Shown: positions 23,196-33,427, counted from the first letter of the stretch. The stretch is 64,000 nt of DNA from Chamaelirium japonicum (GCA_947650365.1 OX393555.1:14277550-14341549), one strand, 5' to 3'. The notes: generated by a model not told the origin, from the letters alone. Translations and numbers: made by a program.

Positions 23196-25300
23196 TCTAC
23201 TAATTTGATTGACGTATTGGCCAGCCTTTCAGATAAAGTATATTCACTTGCTGCTGCTGATGTTGTGAAGAAATTGGCCTTTGTTGCCGCCTCCCATACG
23301 AAATTCTTTGCGGTTGAGCTAGCAGGCTTAGCTCACAGTTTAAGTGCTTCTGCTGTGGGTGAGCTCGTAACATTGAGGAGTACCCCCACATGCTGGGATT
23401 GAGTGCTGGGTCTATGGCTGGAGCTGCAATCTTGCGTGTGCTACAAGCACTCAGTGGACTTATTTCTGTAGAGGGGAACAAGGGTGAAGATGGTGGTGAA
23501 CATTGGGGAATTAACAGTCTACATTGTGGAATCTGAATGTAGCACTTGAACCATTATGGCAAGAATTAAGTGACTGCATAAGCACAACTGAGACAAAGCT
23601 GGGGCAGAGTTCAAATTTAGCTCCTCCTGTACCTGTGTCAGATATGGGAGACAGCTTTGGTGATTATTCGTCTTTGTCTCCACCTCTTCCTCCTGGTATA
23701 CAGCGTCTGTTGCCATTCATAGAAGCCTTTTGTGTTCTATGTGAGAAGCTGCAAACAAAACAAACCGTTGTGCTGACAGATAACAATGTGACTGCAAGAG
23801 AAGTTAAAGAATGTGACGGGAGCTCGTCGTCACCATCCCTGAGGTTTGCTGGAACTGGTAGTTTAACGTTTGCAAGGATTGCAGAGAAGCATCGACGCCT
23901 TCTAAATGTTTTCACAAGACAAAATCCAAGTTTGCTAGAGAAATCACTTTCTATGATGTTGAAAGTACCAAGGCTGATTGATTTTGACAACAAGAGAGCA
24001 TATTTTCGTTCACGGATCAGGCAACAGCATGATCAGCACCCTTCCGCTCCACTGCGAATAAGTGTTCGCCGGGCATACGTCTTGGAGGATTCATATAATC
24101 AGTTGCGGTTGCGCCCCAGTCAGGACCTTAAGGGACGGCTGACTGTGCAGTTTCAGGGAGAAGAGGGGATAGATGCTGGTGGGCTGACGAGAGAATGGTA
24201 CCAACTGCTATCGAGGGTCATTTTCGACAAAGGAGCTTTGCTTTTTACTACAGTTGGAAATGATGCAACTTTCCAGCCTAACCCTAATTCTGTTTACCAG
24301 ACGGAGCATCTTTCTTATTTCAAATTTGTGGGCCGTGTGGTATTAACTTGCTGACCTATTTCTTTCTTGATTGTAACCTAATTCCTTGCATTTATTTTTG
24401 AGGTGTTTCATACTTTCATATATAAATAATCTGTACAGGTTGCTAAAGCACTTTTTGATGGGCAACTTTTGGATGTGTACTTCACTCGCTCCTTTTACAA
24501 GCACATTCTTGGTGTGAAAGTGACTTATCATGATATTGAGGCCGTTGATCCTGACTATTACAAGAATTTAAAGTGGATGCTTGAGGTTAGTGACTAGTGT
24601 GCACAAGCCATTTTTTATGGTTATTCTGAACAGATATAAAAAACACTTTGGTTTTGGTTTTTTTCAGAATGATGTAAGTGAAATTCCAGATTTGACATTT
24701 AGCATGGATGCTGATGAAGAAAAACATATCCTTTATGAGAAAACGGAGGTATAGAGAAATAGACATTGTCAAACCTGCTTTAGTTGATTCTAGCATTTTC
24801 CAGTGTTCTATAATTTCAGTTTCCCATGTAAATCAATTCTGAATTGTGAAAGCTAATTCCAACTCACATTTTCTTAAACTTCTTGTGATGAAGGTTACCG
24901 ACTATGAGCTTATACCTGGAGGAAGGAATACTAGGGTTACTGAAGAAACAAAGCACGAGTATGTGGACCTTGTGGCTGAACACATATTGACAACAGCTAT
25001 TCGTCCTCAAATCACTTCCTTCCTAGAAGGTTTCAATGAATTAGTACCACGGGAACTTATTTCAATCTTTAATTGACCGTGAGTGAATTTGGTTTGCTTT
25101 TTGTTATCTACACCGTCCTAGTTACTCTTTTCTTCTCCTGACTCACCCTGGTGCATGCAGTTGACGATCTTAAGGCCAATACGGAGTACACTGGCTATAC
25201 AGCTGCGTCTACGATCATTCACTGGTTCTGGGATGTTGTTAAAGCATTTAACAAGGAGGACATGGCAAGATTTCTTCAATTTGTTACCGGAACATCAAAG
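23196..25300 (+). pseudogene. Truncated UPL1/UPL2-type HECT E3 ubiquitin ligase
   Basis: Exon-like blocks are 23196-24339, 24439-24585, 24668-24748, 24894-25078 and 25161-25300, with plant-like GT-AG introns. The peptide matches the C-terminal part of very large plant UPL1/UPL2 ligases: ALEPLWQELSDCIS, EKHRRLLNVFTRQNPSLLEKSL, PRLIDFDNKRAYFRSRIRQQ, then HECT N-lobe motifs GEEGIDAGGLTREWYQLLS and NPNSVYQTEHLSYFKFVGRV, and C-lobe EYTGYTAASTIIHWFWDVVK. Defects are a frame change near 23390, another near 23517, and loss of the KELELLISGLP-type segment with an in-frame TGA at 25074. The last exon, which would carry the catalytic TCFN cysteine, is absent. The N-terminal 80% or more of the gene is also missing. 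It cannot transfer ubiquitin and is best read as a captured or duplicated fragment. Confidence 0.85.
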
Positions 25301-26540
25301 GTAATTATGATCTGTGACTTAAACATTGCTTTCTTTCATGGCATGTTTTGAAGTGTTAAGTTCTTTGAAAGACTAGATTTTGCATGAAGCTTCTTGTTAT
25401 AAGATGGACCTTAGGAATAGCCTCCAAGTAATAACCAACACAATATGATCTGACCTTGAAAATTAAATTTGCATTTATCAGACAATGAAATTTGTTATCA
25501 AATTGTGAGGAAAGACGGCTCAAATTTGATACTTCATTGTAGGTATGAGAATAGAAGAATTAGTCCATGATCGAAAGATGAGATCCCATGCCCAGTTATG
25601 ATAGTGTAATTAAGGTGACTAGGTGACATCGAGGTGTTTTGCTTTGGCTAGGCGAAGCGACCCCTAAGCAATGCGTTTACATACATGTATATTTATGATT
25701 AGTACTTTACCTATAGAATTATACTATTCTAGTAACATTTAGACTATAACTTGAACAAGGTAAATTATCTAGAAAGACAAATAACGAATTTAAATCTTAA
25801 ACATGATAATGTTCAAATGCTACTAGGCTGTTAGCTTGCATGTCTTATAGTCATTGCAATCATACCATTAGGAACATAAAAAGAAGTAAGTAAGATTGCA
25901 GTGATCTCATCTCACATAAATGGATGAAGGCCAAGTCTTAAACACATCGACCAAGTTATCATCAGCCTCAAGGCCGTCAACATAGTTTTCTTCTGCATCC
26001 GTGATGTTAGTAGACTTGGGCAGGATTCTTATTGGAAGCTCTGTTTATGTTTTAGATTTTAGGCTTTGGTAGATTAGTACTTTGGAGTTTTTATGCCCAC
26101 TTGATCAATCAAGACTTGGGAAGGTTTTTAATTTCTTTTTAGGTTCCTGATTTCTAAGGTTTATGACCAGATTTTATGTTTCATCAAGCATTATTGATAT
26201 GGGAATGACGTTGTTATGTGTGTGCAACTGCTACTTTTAGGATTTGTTTAAAATTTTGGGAGCAAATGGCAAGTGTTTTTTTGTTGCCCAGAATAGGATT
26301 GATTTCTGGTTCCTAAACATGAGATTACAGGGCAGAAAAGGCCAGAAAAATAGTCCAGTCCAATAAGTTGAAATTCTAGGTGCTCTTGAAATCTGATAGC
26401 ATGGACATATGATTCCACTAACCAATATCCGTATCTGAAATGAAATTTGACCAAAGAGTTCCATGAGAGACTAAGGTTTGCATGGGAAGAGAGAAGGAAG
26501 AGGTAGAAGGGGTCACAAGGGATGAAATTATGGAAAATGT
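25301..26540. other. Intergenic, nothing recognised
   Basis: AT-rich sequence downstream of the UPL-like fragment. I looked for the missing HECT terminal exon (ERLPSAHTCFNQLDLP-type) and did not see it. There are no element boundaries. Confidence 0.4.
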
Positions 26541-26543
26541 GAA

Positions 26544-26545
<2 letters not shown>

Positions 26546-26595
<50 letters not shown>
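26546..26595. repeat. (GA)n microsatellite
   Basis: About 50 bp of pure GA repeat. Confidence 0.9.
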
Positions 26596-26598
<3 letters not shown>

Positions 26599-27116
26599 TA
26601 AACAAAAAAAGGTTGGGGCGTATGGATGCATGGCTGGATGGCCTAGATCGCTTGATTGCTTTCATACTTGTTGGGTTTAAGTCATGCACATGCGGATTTT
26701 GACTTAAAATGAGATAAGAGCCTAACTTAATCCCAACAAGAGGTGGAACCAAATACGTTCAAATTTGGTCTAAAATGAGCCCAACCGAGGTCGGGTCAAG
26801 AGCAACTTAGCCTAACCTCTATGCCCGTGCTTGGTGGGACATCCCATGCATCTAAGCTAATGCAAAATAGTATTCAAGCGTCCAATCGAGGCCCGATGTC
26901 AGGCAGTAGAAAGATAACAAAAAAAGGTATACATTCAAGGGTAAAATAATGTAAAAAGATCAGGGGCAAAACAATAATTTTGCATGTTAGGTGAAAATTA
27001 ATAGAATGCCACATGAACCGCATTAATTCAACTCATTATAATCAACTACCATGCTTCCTCTTGTATTCCATGTGATCTTCTGCATATCTTATCTCGCTGC
27101 AATTGTAAGATCTAGT

Positions 27117-27530
27117 TAGGGGTGGCAATCCTTGACCCGACTTGCCAACCTGACCCGAAGTTAGCGAGTTTGGGTTTGACCTAAATAGGTTCGGGTCAGA
27201 AACGGGTTGGCCCAACTGACCCGTTTATTAAACGGGCTGGGTTTGGGTTTGTACTTATAACCCGATTGACCCAACTTGACCCGTTTACCAAATGGGTCAT
27301 GCTCACCCGACCCGATCTAACCTGATCAAACCCGACCCAACCCTATCAAGCACGAGCGTTTTATATGGGATCTATTGAACCAACCCGACCCATTTATTAA
27401 ACGGGTCGTGTCGGGTCAACTTGTTTATTAGGCTGGTCGGGTTTGGGTTTAAGTTTTTGACCCGGGTTCGGGTTGGGTGTTTTGCCCTTATACCTATGTA
27501 TCAACCCAACCGGCCCTATTGCCACCCCTA
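27117..27530. mobile_element. hAT MITE with perfect 8-bp target duplication
   Basis: The ends are TAGGGGTGGCAAT and the exact inverse ATTGCCACCCCTA. GATCTAGT lies immediately outside both ends (27109-27116 and 27531-27538). The interior is built of 'gacccgaccc', 'ggtttgggtt' and 'cccgtttattaaacggg' motifs in both orientations and encodes nothing. The structure is diagnostic of a hAT-derived miniature element; the state before insertion is a single GATCTAGT. Confidence 0.93.
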
Positions 27531-27538
27531 GATCTAGT

Positions 27539-28279
27539 ATGTCATCCTTGTGTTTCATTCACTCCACAAGCTTCGGCAACATCACCCCAATTTAAATCAT
27601 CGTTTTGCGTAAACAAGTTCTTCATGTGGTTGCATTGACCCAATCAACCACTTGTTGCAATCATACATGTCTTTCAAGGAAATGAGATCATGTGGATCCC
27701 GGCTCATGAAGCCCCCCTAGCTTTTCACTCTAGCAAACAGATACAAAATCATTCAGTCTCTTTTGCTCTAACATGTTTCTCTTTTTGGTGCAAATATTAG
27801 GTCCAAAATTTACGCAAAAGGAATAGATAAATATACACAAGAAATTTTTGATATAAACATAACCAGTAAGATGCTCAAACACATTCCAGTTCTACTCACA
27901 ACTACTTGCACTGCAAGTCAACCCCAACATTTGACAAGTTCAATCTAAGATTGGTGTCAAAAAGCCTGACCAAAGGAACTTGGCAAGTGAGGTGTCAGAT
28001 AAGAAGCCTAGAAGACTAGTCAAGGAATATGGGGAGCAGAGGTTGATTTTTTAATCTTTTTTGTTGCAGAATGTGCAATGTTTTTTATACATACAATCAG
28101 ATTGAACTATATCCTATACGCCTACCCATTTCTTTCCTTTATTTTCTTCAATTTTTGACCTATATGGTTCTAAATATTCATTCATTCTTGGTAATGCCAT
28201 CTCTGCCTGTAGAAGTAAAAAAAAAATCTAGAACTCATCTTTATGTTTCTAGTTTACTGACACTTCCTAGTAGTAATCC
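27539..28279. other. Intergenic, nothing firmly recognised
   Basis: No boundaries or long open frames. The minus strand around 27560-27760 has a weak coding look (DLISLKDMYDCNKWLIG) that I cannot place in a family. Confidence 0.3.
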
Positions 28280-28960
28280 CCCAGGTGCTCCCAACGGTCA
28301 AAAAACTCTCTCTCTCTCTGTCCCCCAGGTGCTCCCAACGGTCAAAAAATCTCTCTCTGGGTGCTCCCAACGGGCAAAAATCTCTCTCTCTCTCTCTCTC
28401 TGTGGATGCTGCCAACGGTCAAAAAATAAAAGTTGTGCACCCTATAGAAACGTCACCGTTGTGCACGCACCCCAATAGGTGCTCCAACGCTTCAACTCTC
28501 TCTCCCTCTCTGTCCCCTAGGTGCTCACAACGGTCAAAAAACTCTCTCTGTCCCCCAGGTGCTCCCAACGGTCAAAAAATCTCTCTCCGGGTGCTCCCAG
28601 CGGGCAAAAATCTCTCTCTCTCTGTGGATGCTGCCAACGGTCAAAAAATAAAAGTTGTGCACCCTATAGAATTGTCATCGTTGTGCACGCACCCCAATAG
28701 GTGCTCCAACGCTTCAACTCTCTCTCCCTCTCTGTCCCCCAGGTGCTCCCAACGGTCAAAAAACTCTCTCTGTCCCCCAGGTGCTCCCAACGGTCAAAAA
28801 ATCTCTTTCCGGGTGCTCCTAACGGGCAAAAATCTCTCTCTCTCTCTGTGGATGCTGCCAATGGTCAAAAAATAAAAGTTTAAACAGTTGAGAGTTGTCC
28901 TCAAATATCTGATGCCAACGGTCAAAAAATAAAAGTTTAAACAGTTGAGAGTTGTCCCCA
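28280..28960 (+). repeat. Promoter-type minisatellite with MSA-like motifs, expanded array
   Basis: A higher-order unit of about 222-236 bp is repeated nearly three times (starts near 28284, 28520 and 28742). Each unit contains several 'ggtgctcccaacggtcaaaa' boxes separated by CT runs, plus 'tagaaacgtcaccgttgtgc' and 'acgcaccccaataggtgctc'. At least eight copies of CCAACGGTCA or a close variant are present. The array lies directly upstream of truncated gene copy D. Shorter versions lie upstream of copies A, B and C. CCAACGGTCA fits the plant M-phase-specific activator consensus (YCYAACGGYYA) bound by MYB3R factors; function here is inferred. Confidence 0.75.
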
Positions 28961-28983
28961 AATATCTGAAGCGCCCTTCTGGC

Positions 28984-29015
<32 letters not shown>

Positions 29016-29100
29016 AACAAAAACGTGCATCTCTCTCTCTCTCTCTCTCGGTCACTCCCCCACCCCCCCTGTTTCTTGATTCTTGCCCAAATCACCCCCA

Positions 29101-29400
29101 ATGGCGGAATCAAGGGACACCCATGTAGTGGAAATCCCTGTCGACGGCGACCACTAGTCGCACGACCTGTTCTCCGACCCCTCCCTCTCCGACGTGAAGC
29201 AGCACCACCCGCTGACTGAGATCTCCGAGAGCCCCGGCCACCTCCTCCTCCTCAAGCTCTGGCAGCGGGAGGAGGACCTCCTCGGCCTCCGGATCGAGGC
29301 CTTCCAACTCTGCTGCCTCTTCTTTGGCTTCCACGGCCTCTTCCTCACCCTCCTCTTCGCCGCCTCCGTCAGCCAGTTGGACGACCGACGGACCTGCAAG
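29101..29400 (+). pseudogene. Gene copy D: truncated three-helix membrane protein
   Basis: It is colinear with the first 112 codons of copies A and B. Codon 19 is changed from CAG to the stop TAG. Codons 66-77 are deleted in frame (36 bp), and homology stops abruptly after residue 112, before the second membrane helix. The upstream CT-rich leader and the minisatellite promoter are retained and expanded. It lies 160 bp left of the telomeric-repeat tract. Confidence 0.85.
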
Positions 29401-29559
29401 AGACCCGAAGGGGAAGGGAGCATAGCTCCCTCCCAATCGGACTTGCATCCGACTCGCCAGGGGCGAGTTCCTTAGCCGCAAACGGGCAGAAAATTCAGCA
29501 AACCCCGCTAGGGCGAAGTCGGGTCGGATCTGTTTTTTTTTTGCTTTTATGCAGACCCG
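29401..29559 (+). other. Junction sequence between gene copy D and telomeric repeats
   Basis: About 160 bp not shared with copies A or B. It includes a small inverted pair 'gggagcatagctccc' and ends in a poly-T run before the first TTTAGGG units. Confidence 0.4.
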
Positions 29560-30165
29560 TTTTGGGGTGTTTTAGGGTTTAGGGTTTAGGGTTAAGGGTT
29601 TAGGGTAGGGTTTTAGGGGTTTAGGGTTTTTTTTGGATTTAGGGGGTTAGGGGATAGGGGGGTTTAGGGCTAGGGTGGTTAGGGGGGGGGGGGGGGGGCG
29701 GGGGGGGGGGGGGTGGTGCGTGGGTTAGGGGTTTAGGTAGGGGGAGGATTATTAGGGTACTAGTAGGGGCTAGGGTTGGGTACTAGGGGTTAGGGGGGGT
29801 GGGGGTTAGGGGTTTATTAAGTAGGGGGGTTTTAGTAGGGGGGTTGGTGTAGGGGTTAGGTGGTTTAGGGGTAGGGTTGGTTTTAGGGTCTAGGGGTTAG
29901 GTTGTTTAGGGATAGGGTTGGTTTTAGGGGGGGTTTAAGGGGTTTTTATAGGGTTTGGGGGTTTTATAGGGTTTGGGGGTGGTTTATAGGGTGGGCTTTA
30001 AGAAAACCTCGGATCTAAGCTTTCCTTGAGAGTTTATTCTTTTCCCGCAAGGAACGTAAATCCCGCACGGGTTGTGTTTTAAGGTTGGATTTAGGGTTTA
30101 GGGTTTAGGGGGGGTTTAAGGTTTGGGTTTAGGGCGGGGGGTTTAGGGTTTAAGGTTTAGGGTTT
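29560..30165 (+). repeat. Degenerate interstitial telomeric repeat (TTTAGGG)n
   Basis: Clean TTTAGGG units occur at the start (29573-29610) and end (30090-30165), with strongly G-rich variants between (GTTTAGGGG, TAGGGGGG and runs of up to about 19 G). A short non-telomeric island lies at about 29995-30085. The G-rich strand runs left to right. Plant telomeres use TTTAGGG, so this is a former telomere, a telomeric-repeat insertion at a break, or a derived satellite. Confidence 0.85.
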
Positions 30166-30423
30166 GAGAAAATGAGAGCGACGGTAATGGTCAATAAACA
30201 ATTTGTACAAGATTCGAAGAGGAATCATGCGGCACATCTCGAATGCGTAACTCCGCATTTTGAATCTCCACCTAGCGGCAAGTACGTTTTCATCTTCTCC
30301 TTCCAAATCATTTCCTTCTTGCTATCACTTAATGGGAAAACCGCACCTCAACCACGAAACCGACGATCTCTTCCCAATGAGCAAAATACTTCACTATCAA
30401 AGACGGCAACGAGAGTACCTCAA
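30166..30423 (+). other. Short unique stretch between telomeric tract and block B
   Basis: About 260 bp with an open frame from 30172 (ATVMVNKQFVQDSKRNHAAH and onward) that looks mildly coding but matches no family I recognise. The frame continues into duplicated block-B sequence, so the full open frame is chimeric. Confidence 0.3.
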
Positions 30424-30669
30424 TCCTCCTTCCTTTGGTCTCTTTCTTTTCTTCATATATGGGGCAATATGGACACACACCCCCAACACAACGGCAAGAA
30501 AATCTGATCTCCTGTGAAAAAAAACCCAAATGGGAAATCAGAAGCGTCCCGTACTAAATTCTGGTAATCTTCAATTGATTCTCACCTGTAACCCCGGCCA
30601 GAATCAAGAATAAGGTCCAAAGATTGGGCCTTGGAACCCAGACCCAAGAAGCCCGAGACCATCTCAGCC

Positions 30670-31341
30670 TCAGCCGCATAGTATGGACCTGCAAGCCGGG
30701 AAGACCAACCCGGTGAAGCAAAGGAGGCAGACGGTCACGACATTCTGCGAGCACCACCGGAGCGGCCGCCACCTGGTCTCGACGCTCGAGCTCTTCATCC
30801 TCTTAGCGGTCTGCGGCTCCTTCGACAGGTCGAAGCTCGCCCCTTTCATCCTCAGCTCTTGCATGCACCTCGCCAGCGCCCGCCCCTCGCCCCGCTCCCT
30901 CTGCAGCTGCCGCGAGGCCCTCCAGTAGCCGCAGATCTTCACCTGCACCGAGCAGACCAAGACGAGGGAGGTGAGAAGGGAGAGGCAGGAGGGGACCCAC
31001 CAGTTCTTGCAGGCCCGCCGGTCGTCCGACTGGCCGACGGAGGCGGCGAAGAGGAGGGTGAGGAAGAGGCCGTGGAAGGCGAAGAAGAGGCAGCAGAGCT
31101 GGAAGGCCTCGCGCTTGGCGCTCTCGAGCCGGGTCTCCCTGGCCCCGATCCGGCGGCCGAGGAGGTCCTCCTCCCGCTGCCAGAGCTTGAGGAGGAGGAA
31201 GTGGCCGGGGCTCTCGGAGATCTCGGTCAGCGGGTGGTGCTGCATGGCGTCGGAGAGGGCGGGGTCGGAGAACAGGTCGTGCGACTGGTGGTCGCCGTCC
31301 ACAGGGATTTCCACTACATGGGTGTCCCTTGATTCAGCCAT
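30670..31341 (-). CDS. Gene copy B: three-helix membrane protein, unknown function
   Basis: A single intact exon of 223 codons. Residues 1-50 are hydrophilic and acidic (MAESRDTHVVEIPVD, then PLTEISESPG). Residues 50-80 carry a charged LLLKLWQREEDLLGRR segment. Hydrophobic helices lie at about 80-102, 114-136 and 200-222, with a basic, charged loop (141-195; GRALARCMQELRMKGASFDL) between the second and third. The C-terminus is short (CG). The family is conserved in plants as a putative membrane protein without assigned function. Copy B differs from A only at residues 48 (Phe for Leu) and 219 (Ser for Phe). Start choice: the ATG follows a CT-rich leader and is conserved in A and D. It has its own minisatellite promoter. 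No intron is seen. Confidence 0.75.
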   Translation of the reverse strand: MAESRDTHVVEIPVDGDHQSHDLFSDPALSDAMQHHPLTEISESPGHFLLLKLWQREEDLLGRRIGARETRLESAKREAFQLCCLFFAFHGLFLTLLFAASVGQSDDRRACKNWWVPSCLSLLTSLVLVCSVQVKICGYWRASRQLQRERGEGRALARCMQELRMKGASFDLSKEPQTAKRMKSSSVETRWRPLRWCSQNVVTVCLLCFTGLVFPACRSILCG

Positions 31342-31433
31342 TGGGGTATTTGGGCAAGAATCAAGAAACAGGGGCGGTTATGGGTTTTGGGGGTGGGGGA
31401 GTGACCGAGAGAGAGAGAAATGCAAGTTTTTGT

Positions 31434-31472
<39 letters not shown>

Positions 31473-31790
31473 AGGGAGGGGCGCTTCAGATATTTGAGGG
31501 CAACTCTCAAAACTCTAAGATTTCGTTGAGGATGAGAGAGAGAGAGAGAGAGAGAGAGACAGGATGAGAGATTTTTTTGCCCGTTGGGAGCAGAGAGAGA
31601 GAGAGAGAGATTTATGACCGTTGGGACTTGGGAGCACCTGTGAGAGAGAGAGACCATTGGGGCACCTGGGGGAGAGAGAGAGTTTTGAGTCTTTTGACCG
31701 TTGGGAGCACCTGGCGACATAGAGGAGACAGTCGTAGCGTTTTGAACCCAAGTGGAGCCGTTGGGACAGATCTAAGATTTCGTTGAACGG
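31342..31790 (-). promoter_or_regulatory. Leader and minisatellite promoter of gene copy B
   Basis: On the minus strand this holds three to four 'caacggtc'-type boxes (at about 31580-31600, 31613-31640 and 31697-31715; one decayed to 'ccaatggtc') separated by CT/GA runs, then the CT-rich leader to the ATG. It matches 46160-46475 in reverse. Regulation by MYB3R factors is inferred from motif match only. Confidence 0.5.
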
Positions 31791-32363
31791 TCCAGTCTGA
31801 AATTTGATCCCTTTGGACCATGGCTCGAGTTCCAAGTTGCGAATTCCTCACCCGGCTACCCGATACTATATTTATTATTTAGGGGTGTCAAGCGGGCCGG
31901 CTCGGGCCTCGAAATCCTATGCTTGGAAAGGTCGGTCAGGCTCTTCGGACCTTGCTGGGCCCAGCCGGGCTAATGGTATGAGCCTGGGCCCGGCCCGTGT
32001 ATATTAAGAATTTCGGATTATGTCGGGCCGGATTTAGGTTAAAAACTGTGTTTTAATAAATTTTATTTTTTGTGGGTTCAAACTCAAGATCTTTGAAATG
32101 GAATTTGAGATCTCGAATCAGGATTAGATCTAGATTTTCAATTTAGTATGTTATTTATATAGCTTTGGAGATATCTGGAGCTTTTGTAAATGTCCGAGGA
32201 AGATTTACCCAGCACCAGACCTTCTCCGTGGGCCCCAGATAGGGCTGGCGGTCCCTTCGTCATCTTCGTAAGCCCCAGGTAGGGCAAGCGGGTCCCACCT
32301 TCGTCTTCGTGGGCCCCTGGTAGGGCTGGTTGGTCCCACTGTCGTCTTCATTGGCCCCAGGCA
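31791..32363 (-). repeat. Upstream flank of block B: dispersed repeats
   Basis: It contains a 'taggggtgtcaagcgggcc' unit (about 31880) whose direct relatives lie at 35035-35225 and 45900-46070, then GGGACC/GGGGCCC units related to 1-300. It is noncoding. Confidence 0.55.
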
Positions 32364-32441
32364 GGGCTCTCGGAAGATCTCGGTCAACGGGTGGTGCTAC
32401 ATTGCGTTGGAGAGGGCGGGGTCGGGGAACAGGTTGTGCGA
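32364..32441 (-). pseudogene. Gene fragment E: 78 bp of the three-helix membrane protein gene
   Basis: The minus strand matches codons of about 20-46 of copies A and B (SHDLFSDPALSDAMQHHPLT region) with several substitutions. It sits 570 bp outside the promoter of copy B, next to repeat DNA. It is too short to function and is a fifth trace of this gene. Confidence 0.7.
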
Positions 32442-32711
32442 CACCGTCAAGCACTTGGAGAGAGAGAGAGAGAAATATCGATGCTTGAAAAGGAAATGGA
32501 AACTAAGCGAACACAGAGATGTTGCTTTAAATGCATAGTATGCTTTGGGGGAGCCATAAGGTGCGCTTTATTATTTGAGAACGTTGTTGCAACTCCTGAA
32601 TCTCCAACGGTCAAATTTTTTTGTTGGGGTGCGTGCAAAACAGTGACGTTTCTATATGCCAATTTTTTTTTTGACCCGGCGACACACACGCACACAAAGG
32701 GTGATTTTTTT

Positions 32712-33396
32712 TAGAGGTTTTTCCCAAACTGACCACCAGGTTTGTCATATTGCTCAAACTAAGTACATAGCCCAAAAACATTACTTTTATGACCATCAAA
32801 AAAAATTCAAACAAAAATACCCTTAATGTAGTGATCACTTCTTCTTTCCAGCAGTAGAGTCCCAAACATAAATTTTACGTTTGGTTACATTTTGTTTATG
32901 TTTTCGTTACGTTTCGCCGGAATCTCGCAGGAACCTCTTCATAACATTGTCGGAATCTATTCATCACTAGAAGCTCGCCGGAACCTCTTTATCGACGTAA
33001 ACTCGACGTAAGACGCAAATTTTACATTTTTTACGTTTCGTTACGTTTCGTCAGAATCTCGGTGGAACCTCTTCATCGCCGGAACCTCTTCATCGTCGGA
33101 ACCTTGCCGGAACCTCGTTGGAACGTCTTCTGAATCCTGCAGGAACCTCGCCGGAACCACTTCATCACCGGAACCTCGCCAAAACCTCTTCATCGACGTA
33201 AACCCGACGTAATCTGACGTACAATTACTCAACCAATGTTTTTACAGCTGTTAAGGGCAAAATGGTCAGAAAAAATCATAAAATACTCGTGCCACTGAAT
33301 CGGCACGTGTAGGTGGTAAAAAAAGTAACGTTTTCGGGCTCTGTACTTAGTTTGAGCAATACGACAAACCTGGTGGTCACTTTGGAAAAATTCTCT
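32712..33396 (-). mobile_element. TIR element with GAGGTTCCGGCGA minisatellite, copy 2 (inverted)
   Basis: Inverted relative of 19483-20212 with the same TIRs ('ttcccaaactgaccaccagg' at 32721; the inverse at about 33350-33390) and the same internal 'cgccggaacctcttcatc' tandem units (33040-33190). Sequence outside both ends is also shared with copy 1. Confidence 0.65.
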
Positions 33397-33427
33397 TTTT
33401 TTTTACCTTGGAAGCACCCGGACGGAG

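Larger units (their letters stand above)
30424..32445 (-). repeat. Block B: inverted copy of the gene-A segment
   Basis: This is the inverse of about 45560-47393: 3' flank, gene, CT-rich leader, minisatellite promoter, then the GGGACCTGCC-type repeat. Its left edge ends at a point inside the A 3' flank, next to the telomeric tract. The gene part is almost identical to A, while the outer flanks are more diverged. Confidence 0.8.

Noticed and set aside
28280..28960. Possible coding of Ser/Leu-rich repeat protein (196-codon frame)
   Set aside because: The frame arises from CT runs and the minisatellite; frame and composition change with microsatellite length.
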